Shown here in pieces: positions 1-7,066 of a stretch of DNA of 10,631 nt. Source of the DNA: Bacteroidota bacterium (lineage in GTDB: Bacteria; Bacteroidota; Bacteroidia; Chitinophagales; LD1). A program made the translations under genes and the position numbers. The notes below the pieces were generated by a model. It did no database searches and had not been told where the DNA came from. It was given only the letters and a program-made list of their open reading frames with translations. The stretch's first letter is position 1. Every line of letters starts with the position of its first letter. The DNA lies in NCBI GenBank assembly GCA_023428205.1, contig JAEYZB010000184.1, positions 1-10,631 on the forward strand, written 5' to 3'.

Positions 1-630
1 CCTGCTGTAGCCGAAGAAATAGCAGTAGCGCGCGATTTAGCCGTATTAGAATATGCAAAAGGGAGACTTCATTTATTAGACATTTCACTGAAAAAATCGG
101 TGGAACTGATTAAAAATGCGAAGAAAAAAGGGCTGCCGGTGACGGCTTCCGTGAATGCTTACAACTTGCTTTTGACGCACGAAGCCACTCGCAGTTACGA
201 CACGAATACGAAAGTAAATCCGCCTTTGCGCGAGCAACAAGACATTGTCGCGCTTATCAAAGGTATTGAGGACGGAACGATTGATACCATTACATCGCAA
301 CACAATCCGCAAGACGAAGAATGTAAAAAGTTAGAGTTCGATAAAGCGGATTTTGGAATCATTGGTTTTGAAACTTTGTTTGCAATCGCCAATTCCGTTC
401 TGACACCGAAAATCGGCATTGAAAAAGTAGTTTCGCTCTTGGCTGAAAAACCTCGCCAAATCTTAGGCTTACCAATTCCTGAACTGAAAGAAAATGCAAT
501 AGCAGAATTTACCATCTTTGACCCGACAGAGAAATGGACGTTCACGGAAAAAGGCATTTTCTCTAAATCAAAAAATACGCCATTTGTCGGCACGGAGTTT
601 ACAGGGAAAGTGATAGCAGTAGTTAGCTAA
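1..630 (+). CDS. pyrC: Dihydroorotase-family protein (PyrC-like), 3' part, probably non-catalytic
   Basis: The 5' end lies outside the window; the reading frame is open from base 1 and gives 209 residues ending at TAA. The fold family is class I dihydroorotase (amidohydrolase superfamily), which closes carbamoyl-aspartate to dihydroorotate in cytoplasmic pyrimidine synthesis. Recognisable blocks are PAVAEEIAVARDLAV at the fragment start, TKVNPPLRE (70-78), DGTIDTITSQHNPQDE (91-106) and DFGIIGFETLF. Oddly, positions that bind metal or catalyse in active enzymes are replaced: the HIS(T) histidine is Asp27, the (P)HHLLLT histidine is Asn55, and the aspartate of the TDHAPH segment is Gln100. I infer a DHOase-like protein that is inactive or has a changed role, such as an ATCase-associated partner, with a true DHOase elsewhere. 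Family assignment is firm; activity is doubtful. The stop is 1 nt before the next start, suggesting translational coupling. Confidence 0.88.
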   Translation, partial: PAVAEEIAVARDLAVLEYAKGRLHLLDISLKKSVELIKNAKKKGLPVTASVNAYNLLLTHEATRSYDTNTKVNPPLREQQDIVALIKGIEDGTIDTITSQHNPQDEECKKLEFDKADFGIIGFETLFAIANSVLTPKIGIEKVVSLLAEKPRQILGLPIPELKENAIAEFTIFDPTEKWTFTEKGIFSKSKNTPFVGTEFTGKVIAVVS

Positions 631-631
631 A

Positions 632-1024
632 ATGAATACACCACGGAAACTAATTAGTTCGGGTTCTACTTTTGAAAATGAAATCGGCTATTCCCGTGCT
701 GTTGTGGAGGGCGATTGGGTTTTCGTTTCAGGCACGACAGGCTACAATTATGCTGATATGACGATTTCCGATGATGTTGTGGCGCAAACGGAGCAGTGTC
801 TCAAAAACATTGTATTTGCTCTTAAACAGGCTGACTCAAAAATGGAGGACATCGTTCGTGTGATGTACATTCTGCCGAATGCTGATGACTTCAAATTATG
901 TTGGCCGATACTGCGAAAATACTTTGGCGATATCAGACCTGCTGCCACCATGATTTCTGCTGGACTGGCGGATAAAAAAATGAAAATAGAAATTCAGGTA
1001 ACGGCTAAAAGGAGAGACGTATAA
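632..1024 (+). CDS. RidA/YjgF/UK114-family protein
   Basis: A 130-residue protein, the usual length for the Rid family, whose trimeric members hydrolyse reactive enamine/imine intermediates (RidA acts on 2-aminoacrylate). Visible family features are the YSRAVVEGDWVFVSGTTG strand pair (20-37), the helix QTEQCLKNI, and the C-terminal segment IRPAATMISAGLADKKMKIE. Arg102 and Glu120 fit the active-site Arg and Glu of deaminating Rid proteins, so activity is plausible. The exact Rid subgroup cannot be told by eye. The ATG is 1 nt after the stop of the dihydroorotase-like gene, so the two are probably co-translated. Linkage to pyrimidine or aminoacrylate chemistry is suggestive only. The stop codon lies inside a palindrome shared with the converging folC. 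Confidence 0.9.
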   Translation: MNTPRKLISSGSTFENEIGYSRAVVEGDWVFVSGTTGYNYADMTISDDVVAQTEQCLKNIVFALKQADSKMEDIVRVMYILPNADDFKLCWPILRKYFGDIRPAATMISAGLADKKMKIEIQVTAKRRDV

Positions 1025-1036
1025 TTGTTCGTCTCT
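1013..1036. repeat. Imperfect palindrome holding the converging stops of the RidA gene and folC
   Basis: The arms AGAGACG (1013-1019) and CGTCTCT (1030-1036) pair perfectly. The inner bases are also nearly self-complementary about an axis between 1024 and 1025. The element contains the RidA-gene stop (1022-1024) and most of the folC stop (1035-1037). There is no clear T-run on either side, so it is at best a weak bidirectional terminator. The outer sequence CGTCTCTACA resembles, from memory, dispersed GTAGAGACG-type palindromes seen in some Bacteroidota and cyanobacteria; that resemblance is unverified. Confidence 0.5.
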
Positions 1037-2303
1037 ACAAAACCTCGGCCACCACAAAAATGCTTCCGCTTACAATAATCAAATCGTTTTTTGAAGCATT
1101 TTTCAATGCAGCCTTGTATGCTTTTTTCACGGAAGGAAAAGCGTTAGCTGCAAATCCGCTTTCTTTAAATTCATGAGTTAAATCGTGCTCGTTTTTTCCG
1201 CGGGGTATATCAGGTTTCGCGCAGTAGTAGATAGCATTTTTAGGCAATAACGGAAAGATTTTTGATAAATCTTTATCGCTCACTGTTCCGTAAACAAAAT
1301 GCAGTTTTTTATACTTCAGTTGTGAAATTTGCGCGGTAAGTTCTTGTATTCCGGCTTCGTTATGTGCGCAGTCAAAATAAACTAACGGTCGTTTTTGAAT
1401 CATTGTCCAACGCCCGATGAAGTATGTGTTTTTTTTCACCCTTTTCAATCCATTTGAAAGGATTTTGTTGGAAATTTTTACGCCTTGTTGTTTTAGTTCT
1501 TCTATTGCCTGTAAGGCGGTCGCAATGTTTTTGAATTGATAGCTTCCGCTTAAATCCGTTTTGTAAATTTCCCCGTTCCATTCAAAGGTGATTCCTTTGG
1601 CGGATTCTGTTCGTTTTTTCAGGGGACTTTGAAGGGACGCAAAGGAAAGTGCTGCGTTTTTTTGGTGAGCTTCGTTATTAAAAACACTGGCCGTTTCTTT
1701 CTGCCATTCGCCAACCACTACAGGTGTTTTTTCTTTGATGATTCCCGCTTTTTCTTTTGCTATTTTCGGAAGTGTATCGCCCAAAAACTGTTGATGGTCA
1801 TAGGAAATGTTCGTTATAACAGAAAGCAATGGCGTGATGATGTTTGTAGAATCTAAACGCCCTCCCATTCCTGTTTCTATAATGGCGAAGTCTACTTTTT
1901 TTGTTTGAAAATATTGAAATGCTAATGCGTTCGTTATCTCAAAAAAAGAGGCATTTAGTTTGAGAAAATCATCTTTGTATTGCGCCACAAAATTGGTTAC
2001 GAAACGCTTGCTGATGAGCTTACCGTTTATCTTGATTCGTTCTCGGTAATCCTTGTAATGTGGGGAAGTGTAAACGCCCACTTTGTAACCCGCTTCCTGC
2101 AAAACAGAAGCGATAATATGCGTTACAGAACCCTTGCCGTTTGTACCTGCAATATGCACGCAGCGCAAGTTTTGTTGCGGATTTCCGAGCAAATCGCATA
2201 ACTGTGTGATATTGCCTAAATCGGCTTTGTAGGCTGCCGCTCCGATTCGCTGAAACATCGGCAGTTGGGTGAGTAAATAATCTACGGCTTCTGCGTATTT
2301 CAT
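1035..2303 (-). CDS. folC: Bifunctional dihydrofolate synthase / folylpolyglutamate synthase FolC
   Basis: A 422-residue Mur-ligase-family enzyme, normal length. FolC joins glutamate to dihydropteroate and then to folates, using ATP in the cytoplasm. Motifs in order: P-loop GTNGKGS (53-59), TSPHYKDYRERIKING (79-94), ETGMGGRLDSTN (143-154), YDHQQFLGDTLPKIAKEKAG (168-187) with the lysine expected to be carbamylated, then the C-terminal domain with GRW (297-299), DCAHN (311-315, a variant of the common DGAHN), FVYG (336-339) and SGS near the end. The start ATG is 1 nt downstream of the def stop, so the two are probably coupled and folC is the last gene of the minus-strand group. It converges on the RidA gene with 10 nt between stops. 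The family does not tell whether both activities are kept. Confidence 0.96.
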   Translation of the reverse strand: MKYAEAVDYLLTQLPMFQRIGAAAYKADLGNITQLCDLLGNPQQNLRCVHIAGTNGKGSVTHIIASVLQEAGYKVGVYTSPHYKDYRERIKINGKLISKRFVTNFVAQYKDDFLKLNASFFEITNALAFQYFQTKKVDFAIIETGMGGRLDSTNIITPLLSVITNISYDHQQFLGDTLPKIAKEKAGIIKEKTPVVVGEWQKETASVFNNEAHQKNAALSFASLQSPLKKRTESAKGITFEWNGEIYKTDLSGSYQFKNIATALQAIEELKQQGVKISNKILSNGLKRVKKNTYFIGRWTMIQKRPLVYFDCAHNEAGIQELTAQISQLKYKKLHFVYGTVSDKDLSKIFPLLPKNAIYYCAKPDIPRGKNEHDLTHEFKESGFAANAFPSVKKAYKAALKNASKNDLIIVSGSIFVVAEVL

Positions 2304-2304
2304 C

Positions 2305-2862
2305 TTACTTTTTCGGAAACTTCATTTTGTAGCTGACATCCACCAAGCCTTTGGAAATTCTTTCGAGTTTGCTTTTTAGCAGTTGTTTTTTCAAAGGTTT
2401 CAAATGGTCGATAAATAGTTTCCCTTCAATATGGTCATACTCGTGCTGAATGACACGAGCCGTCATGTCGCTAAATTTTGCTTCTTTGAAATTGAAATCA
2501 CGATCGTAATATTGAATCAAAATATCGGGTTGGCGAGATACTTCTTCCCGAATAGAAGGAATACTTAAACAACCTTCTTCAAATCGCCACTCATCCCCGG
2601 TTTCATCAATTATTTTAGCGTTAATAAACACTTCGCGTAAGCCTTTATGCTCCTCGTTTTCGTCATACATTTTGCGGCTATCGATCACAAATAAGCGAAT
2701 CGATTTTCCGACTTGTGGCGCAGCTAAACCAACACCACGAGAGCGTTCCATTGTGTCAAACATATCGTTTATCAATGTCTCTAAATTCGGATAATCTTTC
2801 GTAATTTCTTCGCCTTTTTTGCGCAAAACAGGGTCGCCATATGCCATAATCGGTAATACCAT
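2305..2862 (-). CDS. def: Peptide deformylase
   Basis: A 185-residue peptide deformylase that removes the formyl group from the N-terminal methionine of new proteins at the ribosome. All three signature motifs are present: GVGLAAPQ (43-50), EGCLSIP (96-102) with the metal-ligand Cys98, and QHEYDHIEG (139-147) carrying the HExxH zinc/iron site with His140, Glu141 and His144. The N-terminus MVLPIMAYGDPVLRKK is what family members show, which favours the ATG at 2860-2862 over the in-frame Met6. A 58-bp gap separates it from rfaE2 upstream, and folC follows after 1 nt. No good promoter was found in the gap, so read-through from rfaE2 is likely. Confidence 0.97.
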   Translation of the reverse strand: MVLPIMAYGDPVLRKKGEEITKDYPNLETLINDMFDTMERSRGVGLAAPQVGKSIRLFVIDSRKMYDENEEHKGLREVFINAKIIDETGDEWRFEEGCLSIPSIREEVSRQPDILIQYYDRDFNFKEAKFSDMTARVIQHEYDHIEGKLFIDHLKPLKKQLLKSKLERISKGLVDVSYKMKFPKK

Positions 2863-2920
2863 ACTATGTAGTTGTCAATATTTAAGTGTTAGTAGATAGT
2901 GAAGTGTAACGTATTTATTT

Positions 2921-3406
2921 TCAAATGTTTTTGTTGTTTAATCGTTGAATCATAGCGGTTGTACTTTTCCCCGCCACCAAAGGTACAATTTCTACTCTTC
3001 CTCCATTGGCCAAAATCTCTTTTGCTCCAACAATTTCAGTCGCTTTATAGTCTCCGCCTTTGACCAATACATCCGGCAAAATTTGCGTGATTAAGTTTAA
3101 TGGAGTTTCTTCTTCAAACAAAATTACAGCATCTACATTTTGAAGAGAAGCCAAAAGTAATGCGCGGTCACTTTCATGATTCATCGGGCGTGTTTCGCCT
3201 TTCAGTTGTTTTACAGATTTATCGGAATTTAATCCGACAATCACTCTGTCGCCCAAAGTTGCACAATGATTAAGCAATGTAATATGTCCTGCGTGCAGAA
3301 TATCAAAACAACCATTGGTAAAGACAATCGTTTCGCCCACCGCGCGCCAATGCGCGAGCCGCGAAAGCAACGTTTCCTGTGTTACTATTTTATTAGTAAT
3401 TGTCAT
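2921..3406 (-). CDS. rfaE2: D-glycero-beta-D-manno-heptose 1-phosphate adenylyltransferase (RfaE2, stand-alone)
   Basis: A 161-residue nucleotidyltransferase of the cytidylyltransferase-like fold, matching the C-terminal half of E. coli HldE. It transfers AMP to heptose 1-phosphate in making the ADP-heptose used for the LPS core. Seen: TNGCFDILHAGH (30-41) with the HxGH nucleotide-binding motif, LNSDKSVKQLKGETRP (59-74), DVLVKGGDY (112-120) and the KSTT motif (147-150). Being a single-domain form, it needs a separate kinase (RfaE1), not in this window. Its start overlaps the end of the YbhN-type gene by 14 nt in another frame, a sign of coupling. The next pathway enzyme, HldD, is also in this window (10173-10631) but in a different transcription unit. 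Confidence 0.95.
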   Translation of the reverse strand: MTITNKIVTQETLLSRLAHWRAVGETIVFTNGCFDILHAGHITLLNHCATLGDRVIVGLNSDKSVKQLKGETRPMNHESDRALLLASLQNVDAVILFEEETPLNLITQILPDVLVKGGDYKATEIVGAKEILANGGRVEIVPLVAGKSTTAMIQRLNNKNI

Positions 3407-4424
3407 TCGTAGAAATTTCTCCTTGTTTTTTTGTCGTTTTTACGTTCCACACTAAATAAGCAAAAGAGGCCAAACCGAATAGAACCATAAATGCTGTTTG
3501 AATCGACCATGCTATCCAACCCCACGCATAGCCCACATTTGCGCTGATACCAAACAATAGTAGAATCTCGCGAACGATAATCGGATATGCGCCTACTCCG
3601 CCTTGTGTAGCGATAAAGGCAAATGTGCCGAAAAACAAGATTACTAAACTGGCATTAAAACCCAAGTGAGAAGTGGCTTCTACTCCTTTTAATGTGCAAA
3701 CTCCCATCATCAAATACATTGCCCAAATGAGAACGGAATAAATAATGAATAGAAACGGGCTTTCCACTTTTCTGATAGCAATCAGGCCGTGCCAAAGCCC
3801 CATTAACTTATCTTTCAATACATCTAGAAATCCGAAATTAAAGCGTTTGAATGCCCACAATCCGATACCGACAGCAAAGAATAGCGTTAAGAATAAAACG
3901 ACAATGGATATTACAGACATGTTTTCATATTTCAAAGCTAAGGGCGTAATGATGTATTTGTCAAACACTGATTTCAGCATATCGTATTGTAAAAAGAACA
4001 AACTAATGCCCACTAAAAGCAGTGTAATCATATCCACTGCACGTTCCACCACCATAGTGCCGATAGATTTTTCCAATGGTACACTATCGGTTTTATAAAC
4101 AATACCGCAACGTGTAATTTCACCTAAGCGAGGGAAAATGATATTTCCGATATACATTATGTATACCGCGGCCGCCACATTTGCAATTTTTGCTTTATAT
4201 CCCATGGAGCGCAGCAACATATTCCAACGTTCAGCGCGAACCCAACTGCTTGCCATACCTATTAAGGTGCCTAAAATTAACCACAACCAACTGACATGTT
4301 TGAGGGCGTTGCGCATCTCATTGATGTCAGATTGTTCCAAATTGCGCACAGAAAGCCAAATTAACAGCACACCCAAACCGATTGAAAATACGAACTTGGC
4401 AATATTGGAAAGCAATTTCTTCAT
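3393..4424 (-). CDS. YbhN/UPF0104-type integral membrane protein (LPG synthase transmembrane-domain family)
   Basis: A 343-residue polytopic inner-membrane protein of the flippase-like family related to the membrane domain of lysylphosphatidylglycerol synthase (UPF0104/YbhN, AglD-like). About eight hydrophobic segments are visible, near residues 10-27, 45-62, 80-105, 127-147, 170-192, 225-245, 255-277 and 300-335. Typical family blocks are the segment with YIGNIIFPRLGEITRCG and the late TQGGVGAYP motif. There is no soluble aminoacyl-transferase domain, so lipid aminoacylation is not expected; a role in moving lipid-linked molecules is a family-level guess. It lies between panD and rfaE2, an arrangement I believe is common in Bacteroidota, and overlaps rfaE2 by 14 nt. 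Confidence 0.88.
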   Translation of the reverse strand: MKKLLSNIAKFVFSIGLGVLLIWLSVRNLEQSDINEMRNALKHVSWLWLILGTLIGMASSWVRAERWNMLLRSMGYKAKIANVAAAVYIMYIGNIIFPRLGEITRCGIVYKTDSVPLEKSIGTMVVERAVDMITLLLVGISLFFLQYDMLKSVFDKYIITPLALKYENMSVISIVVLFLTLFFAVGIGLWAFKRFNFGFLDVLKDKLMGLWHGLIAIRKVESPFLFIIYSVLIWAMYLMMGVCTLKGVEATSHLGFNASLVILFFGTFAFIATQGGVGAYPIIVREILLLFGISANVGYAWGWIAWSIQTAFMVLFGLASFAYLVWNVKTTKKQGEISTNDNY

Positions 4425-4569
4425 TTGATAGTAAACGTTATATCTCTGACAATATTACAGAACTTGTTGCTACTTTTCTAAACTAGTTGTCGGTCAGCTA
4501 CAAACTGTTATCGGTAAATAATGGAGAAATCCTATTATTTGCCCAATATTAATAATGAACTATTCGCAA

Positions 4570-4920
4570 TTATTCAGTTATCTGATTAGCGGCATTTACA
4601 TGTACTGTTACAGGTGTAAATGTTTTGTATTCTTCTTCCGTAACCTGGCAGTACGAAATGATAATTACAATATCGCCCAATGCTACTTTGCGGGCAGCAG
4701 GACCATTAAGACATACTGTCCCTGAGCCACGCTCGCCTTTGATAACGTATGTTTCCAAACGTTCTCCGTTGTTTACATTCACGATTTGTACCTTTTCGTG
4801 TTCGCGAATATTGGCAGAATCCATCAGGTTTTCGTCAATCGTGATTGAACCAATATAATTCAAATCAGCCTGCGTAACTGTAGCCCGATGAATCTTTGAT
4901 TTATAAACTGTAATTTGCAT
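4570..4920 (-). CDS. panD: Aspartate 1-decarboxylase PanD proenzyme
   Basis: A 116-residue pyruvoyl-dependent enzyme converting L-aspartate to beta-alanine for pantothenate and CoA. The frame is open upstream to 5019, but the family N-terminus [20 protein letters not shown] fixes the start at 4918-4920; the 33 extra codons do not look like PanD. The self-cleavage site falls exactly on Gly24-Ser25 (NYIGSITID). Lys9, Arg54, Tyr58 and Asn72 match the E. coli active-site numbering, so it should process and act normally. It is the first minus-strand gene of the group and diverges from the sufT-like gene across a 167-bp shared upstream region. A gap of 145 bp lies between it and the YbhN-type gene, so the latter may have its own promoter. 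No Shine-Dalgarno is visible before the start. Confidence 0.97.
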   Translation of the reverse strand: MQITVYKSKIHRATVTQADLNYIGSITIDENLMDSANIREHEKVQIVNVNNGERLETYVIKGERGSGTVCLNGPAARKVALGDIVIIISYCQVTEEEYKTFTPVTVHVNAANQITE

Positions 4921-5087
4921 AGCGGGCGCAATCTTACATATTTTTTTACTCTCTGTATTTAAAAAGTGAAATACAAAATAAAGGGTGTGAAAAAATGAGC
5001 AGGATTCCCAAATAAACAAAGTTTACAATATTCCCATGAGGCACATTCTGTATAATTCATGGAGAATTTCTATTTTTGTCGTCCGTT
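4921..5087. promoter_or_regulatory. Divergent intergenic region between panD and the sufT-like gene
   Basis: This 167-bp AT-rich spacer must hold the promoters of both divergent genes. On the plus strand, TATTTTTG (5071-5078) matches the Bacteroidota -7 consensus TAnnTTTG, with TCTG (5047-5050) 20 nt upstream as an imperfect -33. On the minus strand no exact -7 match was found; the best candidates are one-off forms. Bases 4990-5007 (minus-strand reading) carry an element also found before the 7067 gene. Confidence 0.45.
4990..5007 (-). repeat. Shared upstream element, copy 1 (before panD)
   Basis: Read on the minus strand this is GAATCCTGCTCATTTTTT. It matches 16 of 18 bases of the plus-strand copy at 7004-7021. 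It lies about 70-87 nt ahead of the panD start. The function is unknown; it could be a shared regulatory site or a chance match. Confidence 0.4.
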
Positions 5088-5408
5088 ATGGAAGAAAGAA
5101 CTCCTGAACAAATAAAAGAGGCCGTTATTGAGGTGTTGAAAACGATTTACGATCCCGAAATTCCGGTGAATATTTACGAATTAGGCTTGATATATGAAGT
5201 GAATTTGCTTAAGGAAAATATGGTGGAGATTGTGATGACGCTTACTTCACCAAGTTGCCCTGTGGCGGGTACATTACCGGGTGAGGTGGAAGAAAAAGCG
5301 AAGAGCGTTTCAGGTGTTTCAGATGCAGTGGTAGAATTAGTTTTTGAACCGGCTTGGTCGCAGGAAATGATGAGCGAAGAAGCCAAACTGGAATTAGGAT
5401 TTTTGTAA
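5088..5408 (+). CDS. sufT: SufT-like Fe-S maturation protein (DUF59/MIP18 family)
   Basis: A 106-residue DUF59 (MIP18-like) protein. Family members such as SufT help mature or traffic Fe-S clusters in the cytoplasm. Seen: the opening helix EQIKEAVIEVLKTI, the DPEIPVNIYELGLIY block (22-36), TSPSCPVA with the conserved Cys57, and EPAW (87-90). The start is taken at ATG 5088; an in-frame TTG 12 nt upstream is possible but would add four residues unlike the family. PaaD of phenylacetate degradation is also DUF59 and sits with PaaE, but it is longer with a C-terminal Cys-rich part lacking here, so SufT-like is preferred. It heads a plus-strand run with a bacilliredoxin 32 bp downstream and a [2Fe-2S] reductase after that. 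Confidence 0.88.
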   Translation: MEERTPEQIKEAVIEVLKTIYDPEIPVNIYELGLIYEVNLLKENMVEIVMTLTSPSCPVAGTLPGEVEEKAKSVSGVSDAVVELVFEPAWSQEMMSEEAKLELGFL

Positions 5409-5440
5409 TGAACCGAATATAAAAAATAAAATAAAACAAT

Positions 5441-5854
5441 ATGTATCCACCGGAATTAGTAGCACCGATGAAATCGGACTTAGTAAATGCAGGTTTCTCA
5501 CAATTAGAATCTGCTGAAGATGTAGAAAAAGCCTTGTCAAACCAAAGCGGAACAGCCCTTTTGGTATTCAACTCTGTGTGTGGCTGTGCTGCAGGTGCGG
5601 CTCGCCCTGCGGTGAAACTAGCGGTGCAGAACGAGAAAAAACCGACAAATTTACTGACTGTTTTTGCAGGGGTAGATAAAGAGGCTGTAGCTAAAGCACG
5701 TGAATTTACCTTGCCTTATCCGCCATCATCACCTTCAATGGCCTTTTTTAAAGATGGTAAACTGGTTCACTTTATAGAGCGTCATCAAATTGAAGGTAAT
5801 AACGCACAAACCATTGCGGAACATTTGAAAAAAGTGTTTGACCTATACTGCTAA
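5441..5854 (+). CDS. brxA: Bacilliredoxin, BrxA/BrxB (YphP/YqiW) family
   Basis: A 137-residue thioredoxin-fold protein of the YphP/YqiW family. BrxA/BrxB remove bacillithiol from S-bacillithiolated proteins in the cytoplasm. It starts with the typical [11 protein letters not shown] and carries the CGC active site in [15 protein letters not shown] (44-58; Cys47 and Cys49) plus the conserved C-terminal cysteine (Cys137). The [22 protein letters not shown] segment (94-115) also matches the family. Its presence suggests that the organism makes bacillithiol, as some Bacteroidota do, but no bsh gene is in the window. It sits between sufT and a flavin/Fe-S reductase with gaps of 32 and 38 bp and no obvious internal promoter, so co-transcription is likely. 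BrxA and BrxB cannot be told apart here. Confidence 0.92.
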   Translation: MYPPELVAPMKSDLVNAGFSQLESAEDVEKALSNQSGTALLVFNSVCGCAAGAARPAVKLAVQNEKKPTNLLTVFAGVDKEAVAKAREFTLPYPPSSPSMAFFKDGKLVHFIERHQIEGNNAQTIAEHLKKVFDLYC

Positions 5855-5892
5855 ACAATTCTCATTCTAAAAGAAGATTCAATCTCCATTCA

Positions 5893-6981
5893 ATGTCGCA
5901 TTTTCATAAACTAAAAATAGCGCTGGTAAAGCGCGAAACCAAAGATGGTGTTTCGGTTTCATTCCAAGTTCCCGATTCGCTTACACAAAAGTTCAACTAC
6001 CTACCCGGACAATACCTCACATTACGCTTAAATGTGAATGGCGAAACGGTAAACCGTTCATATTCATTTTGCAGTTCGCCCTATGCGAATGAATTGCCAA
6101 CAATTGCCGTGAAGCAAGTGGATGGCGGAAAAGCATCTACTTTTATCAATCAGCATTTACAAGCGGGAGCGGAGATTGAAGTCATGGAGCCAAATGGGAA
6201 TTTCCATTCTCCTATTTCAGCAAGTAATGCGAAAAAATACATTTTGTTCGGTGGCGGTTCAGGAATTACTCCCGTATTTTCCATTCTTAAATCGGTATTA
6301 ATCGCAGAACCGAATAGCTCCGTTACGCTCTTTTACGGTAACCGCGACACGGCAAGCATTATTTTCAAAAATGATATAGAAGCCTTGCAAAATCAGTATG
6401 CTTCTCGTTTGAAAGTGGTGCATATTTTGGATAGAGAAGAATCGGGTTGGACAGGCTACACAGGCTTTATGGTAAAAGAAAAAGCTTTGCAGTTGCTGAA
6501 AGAAAACACCGATTTCAATTTCGCCAACGCGGAGTTTTTTATCTGCGGTCCAACACCTATGATGAAAGAGGTGGAAACTGCTTTGGAGAGCTTGAACATT
6601 GCGAAAGAGAAAGTACATATTGAATATTTCACGGCAAAAGCCGATGAAGATAAAGAAGCTGCAAGCGTTGGCTCAGTGAGCGCAAGCGAAGTTCCTTTTA
6701 CCGGAAAAACAAATGTGAAGTTGATTTTTGACGGCAATGAAGTGAGTTTTGATGTTTCGGAAAAACAAACCATTCTTACTGCCGCTTTAGATGCGGGCTA
6801 CGATCCTCCGTATTCTTGCATGGTGGCGGCATGCTGTACTTGTCGCGCAAAACTCGTTTCTGGTAAAGTAGAAATGGACGACAGAGAATCATTGACTGAT
6901 GCGGAAATCGCACGGGGTTATGTACTCACTTGTCAGTCGCACCCGAAAAGTCACGGTATTGTACTGAACTTTGACATCTAA
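5893..6981 (+). CDS. PaaE-like FAD/NAD(P)H oxidoreductase with C-terminal [2Fe-2S] ferredoxin domain
   Basis: A 362-residue three-domain electron-transfer protein. The FAD-binding barrel comes first, with LPGQYLTL and RSYSFCSSP (55-63). The NAD(P)H domain follows, with GGGSGITPVFS (120-130), FYGNRD (147-152) and CGPTPMM (218-224). A linker at about 245-272 leads to a plant-type ferredoxin domain with Cys309, Cys314, Cys317 and Cys347 in C-x4-C-x2-C...C spacing. The loop reads CMVAACCTC and has an extra Cys315. The architecture matches PaaE of phenylacetyl-CoA epoxidase and HCP/flavohaemoprotein-type reductases. No paaABC genes are nearby, so phenylacetate breakdown is not supported; the partner oxygenase or acceptor is unknown. 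It is third in a run with sufT and brxA. The physiological partner may be thiol- or Fe-S-related, which is an inference from position only. Confidence 0.9.
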   Translation: MSHFHKLKIALVKRETKDGVSVSFQVPDSLTQKFNYLPGQYLTLRLNVNGETVNRSYSFCSSPYANELPTIAVKQVDGGKASTFINQHLQAGAEIEVMEPNGNFHSPISASNAKKYILFGGGSGITPVFSILKSVLIAEPNSSVTLFYGNRDTASIIFKNDIEALQNQYASRLKVVHILDREESGWTGYTGFMVKEKALQLLKENTDFNFANAEFFICGPTPMMKEVETALESLNIAKEKVHIEYFTAKADEDKEAASVGSVSASEVPFTGKTNVKLIFDGNEVSFDVSEKQTILTAALDAGYDPPYSCMVAACCTCRAKLVSGKVEMDDRESLTDAEIARGYVLTCQSHPKSHGIVLNFDI

Positions 6982-7003
6982 TTAATTACAAATAACGGAA
7001 GAG

Positions 7004-7021
7004 AAATCCTGCTCGTTTTTT
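7004..7021 (+). repeat. Shared upstream element, copy 2 (before the 7067 gene)
   Basis: The sequence AAATCCTGCTCGTTTTTT matches 16 of 18 bases of the element upstream of panD (4990-5007, minus strand). It lies 45-63 nt ahead of the ATG at 7067, and its T-run abuts the candidate -33 element. A shorter 10-nt match (GAGAAATCCT, 4524-4533 against 7001-7010) occurs in the panD to YbhN gap. Confidence 0.4.
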
Positions 7022-7051
7022 TGTACCATTTCAATAAGTTCAGTAACCTTG
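7021..7051 (+). promoter_or_regulatory. Candidate Bacteroidota-type promoter for the small membrane protein gene
   Basis: TTG (7021-7023, within TTTG) is followed by a 20-nt spacer and TAACCTTG (7044-7051). The latter fits the -7 consensus TAnnTTTG at 7 of 8 bases with correct spacing. The ATG at 7067 lies 15 nt beyond. This favours the ATG start over an in-frame TTG at 7049, which would fall inside the -7 box. Confidence 0.5.
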
Positions 7052-7066
7052 CTGAAACTAATTGTT

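Noticed and set aside
4921..5019. A 33-codon N-terminal extension of panD, open in frame.
   Set aside because: PanD proteins start at [17 protein letters not shown] sequence, and active-site numbering fits exactly from 4920. The upstream stretch is hydrophobic but unlike the family and overlaps the divergent promoter region.
5022..5056. TTTACA (5022-5027) and TATAAT (5051-5056), resembling an E. coli sigma70 promoter.
   Set aside because: The spacer is 23 nt, too long, and Bacteroidota primary sigma factors use another consensus.
5088..6981. PaaD and PaaE of a phenylacetyl-CoA epoxidase cluster.
   Set aside because: The DUF59 protein lacks the longer C-terminal Cys-rich part of PaaD, a bacilliredoxin lies between the two genes, and no paaA, paaB or paaC is present.
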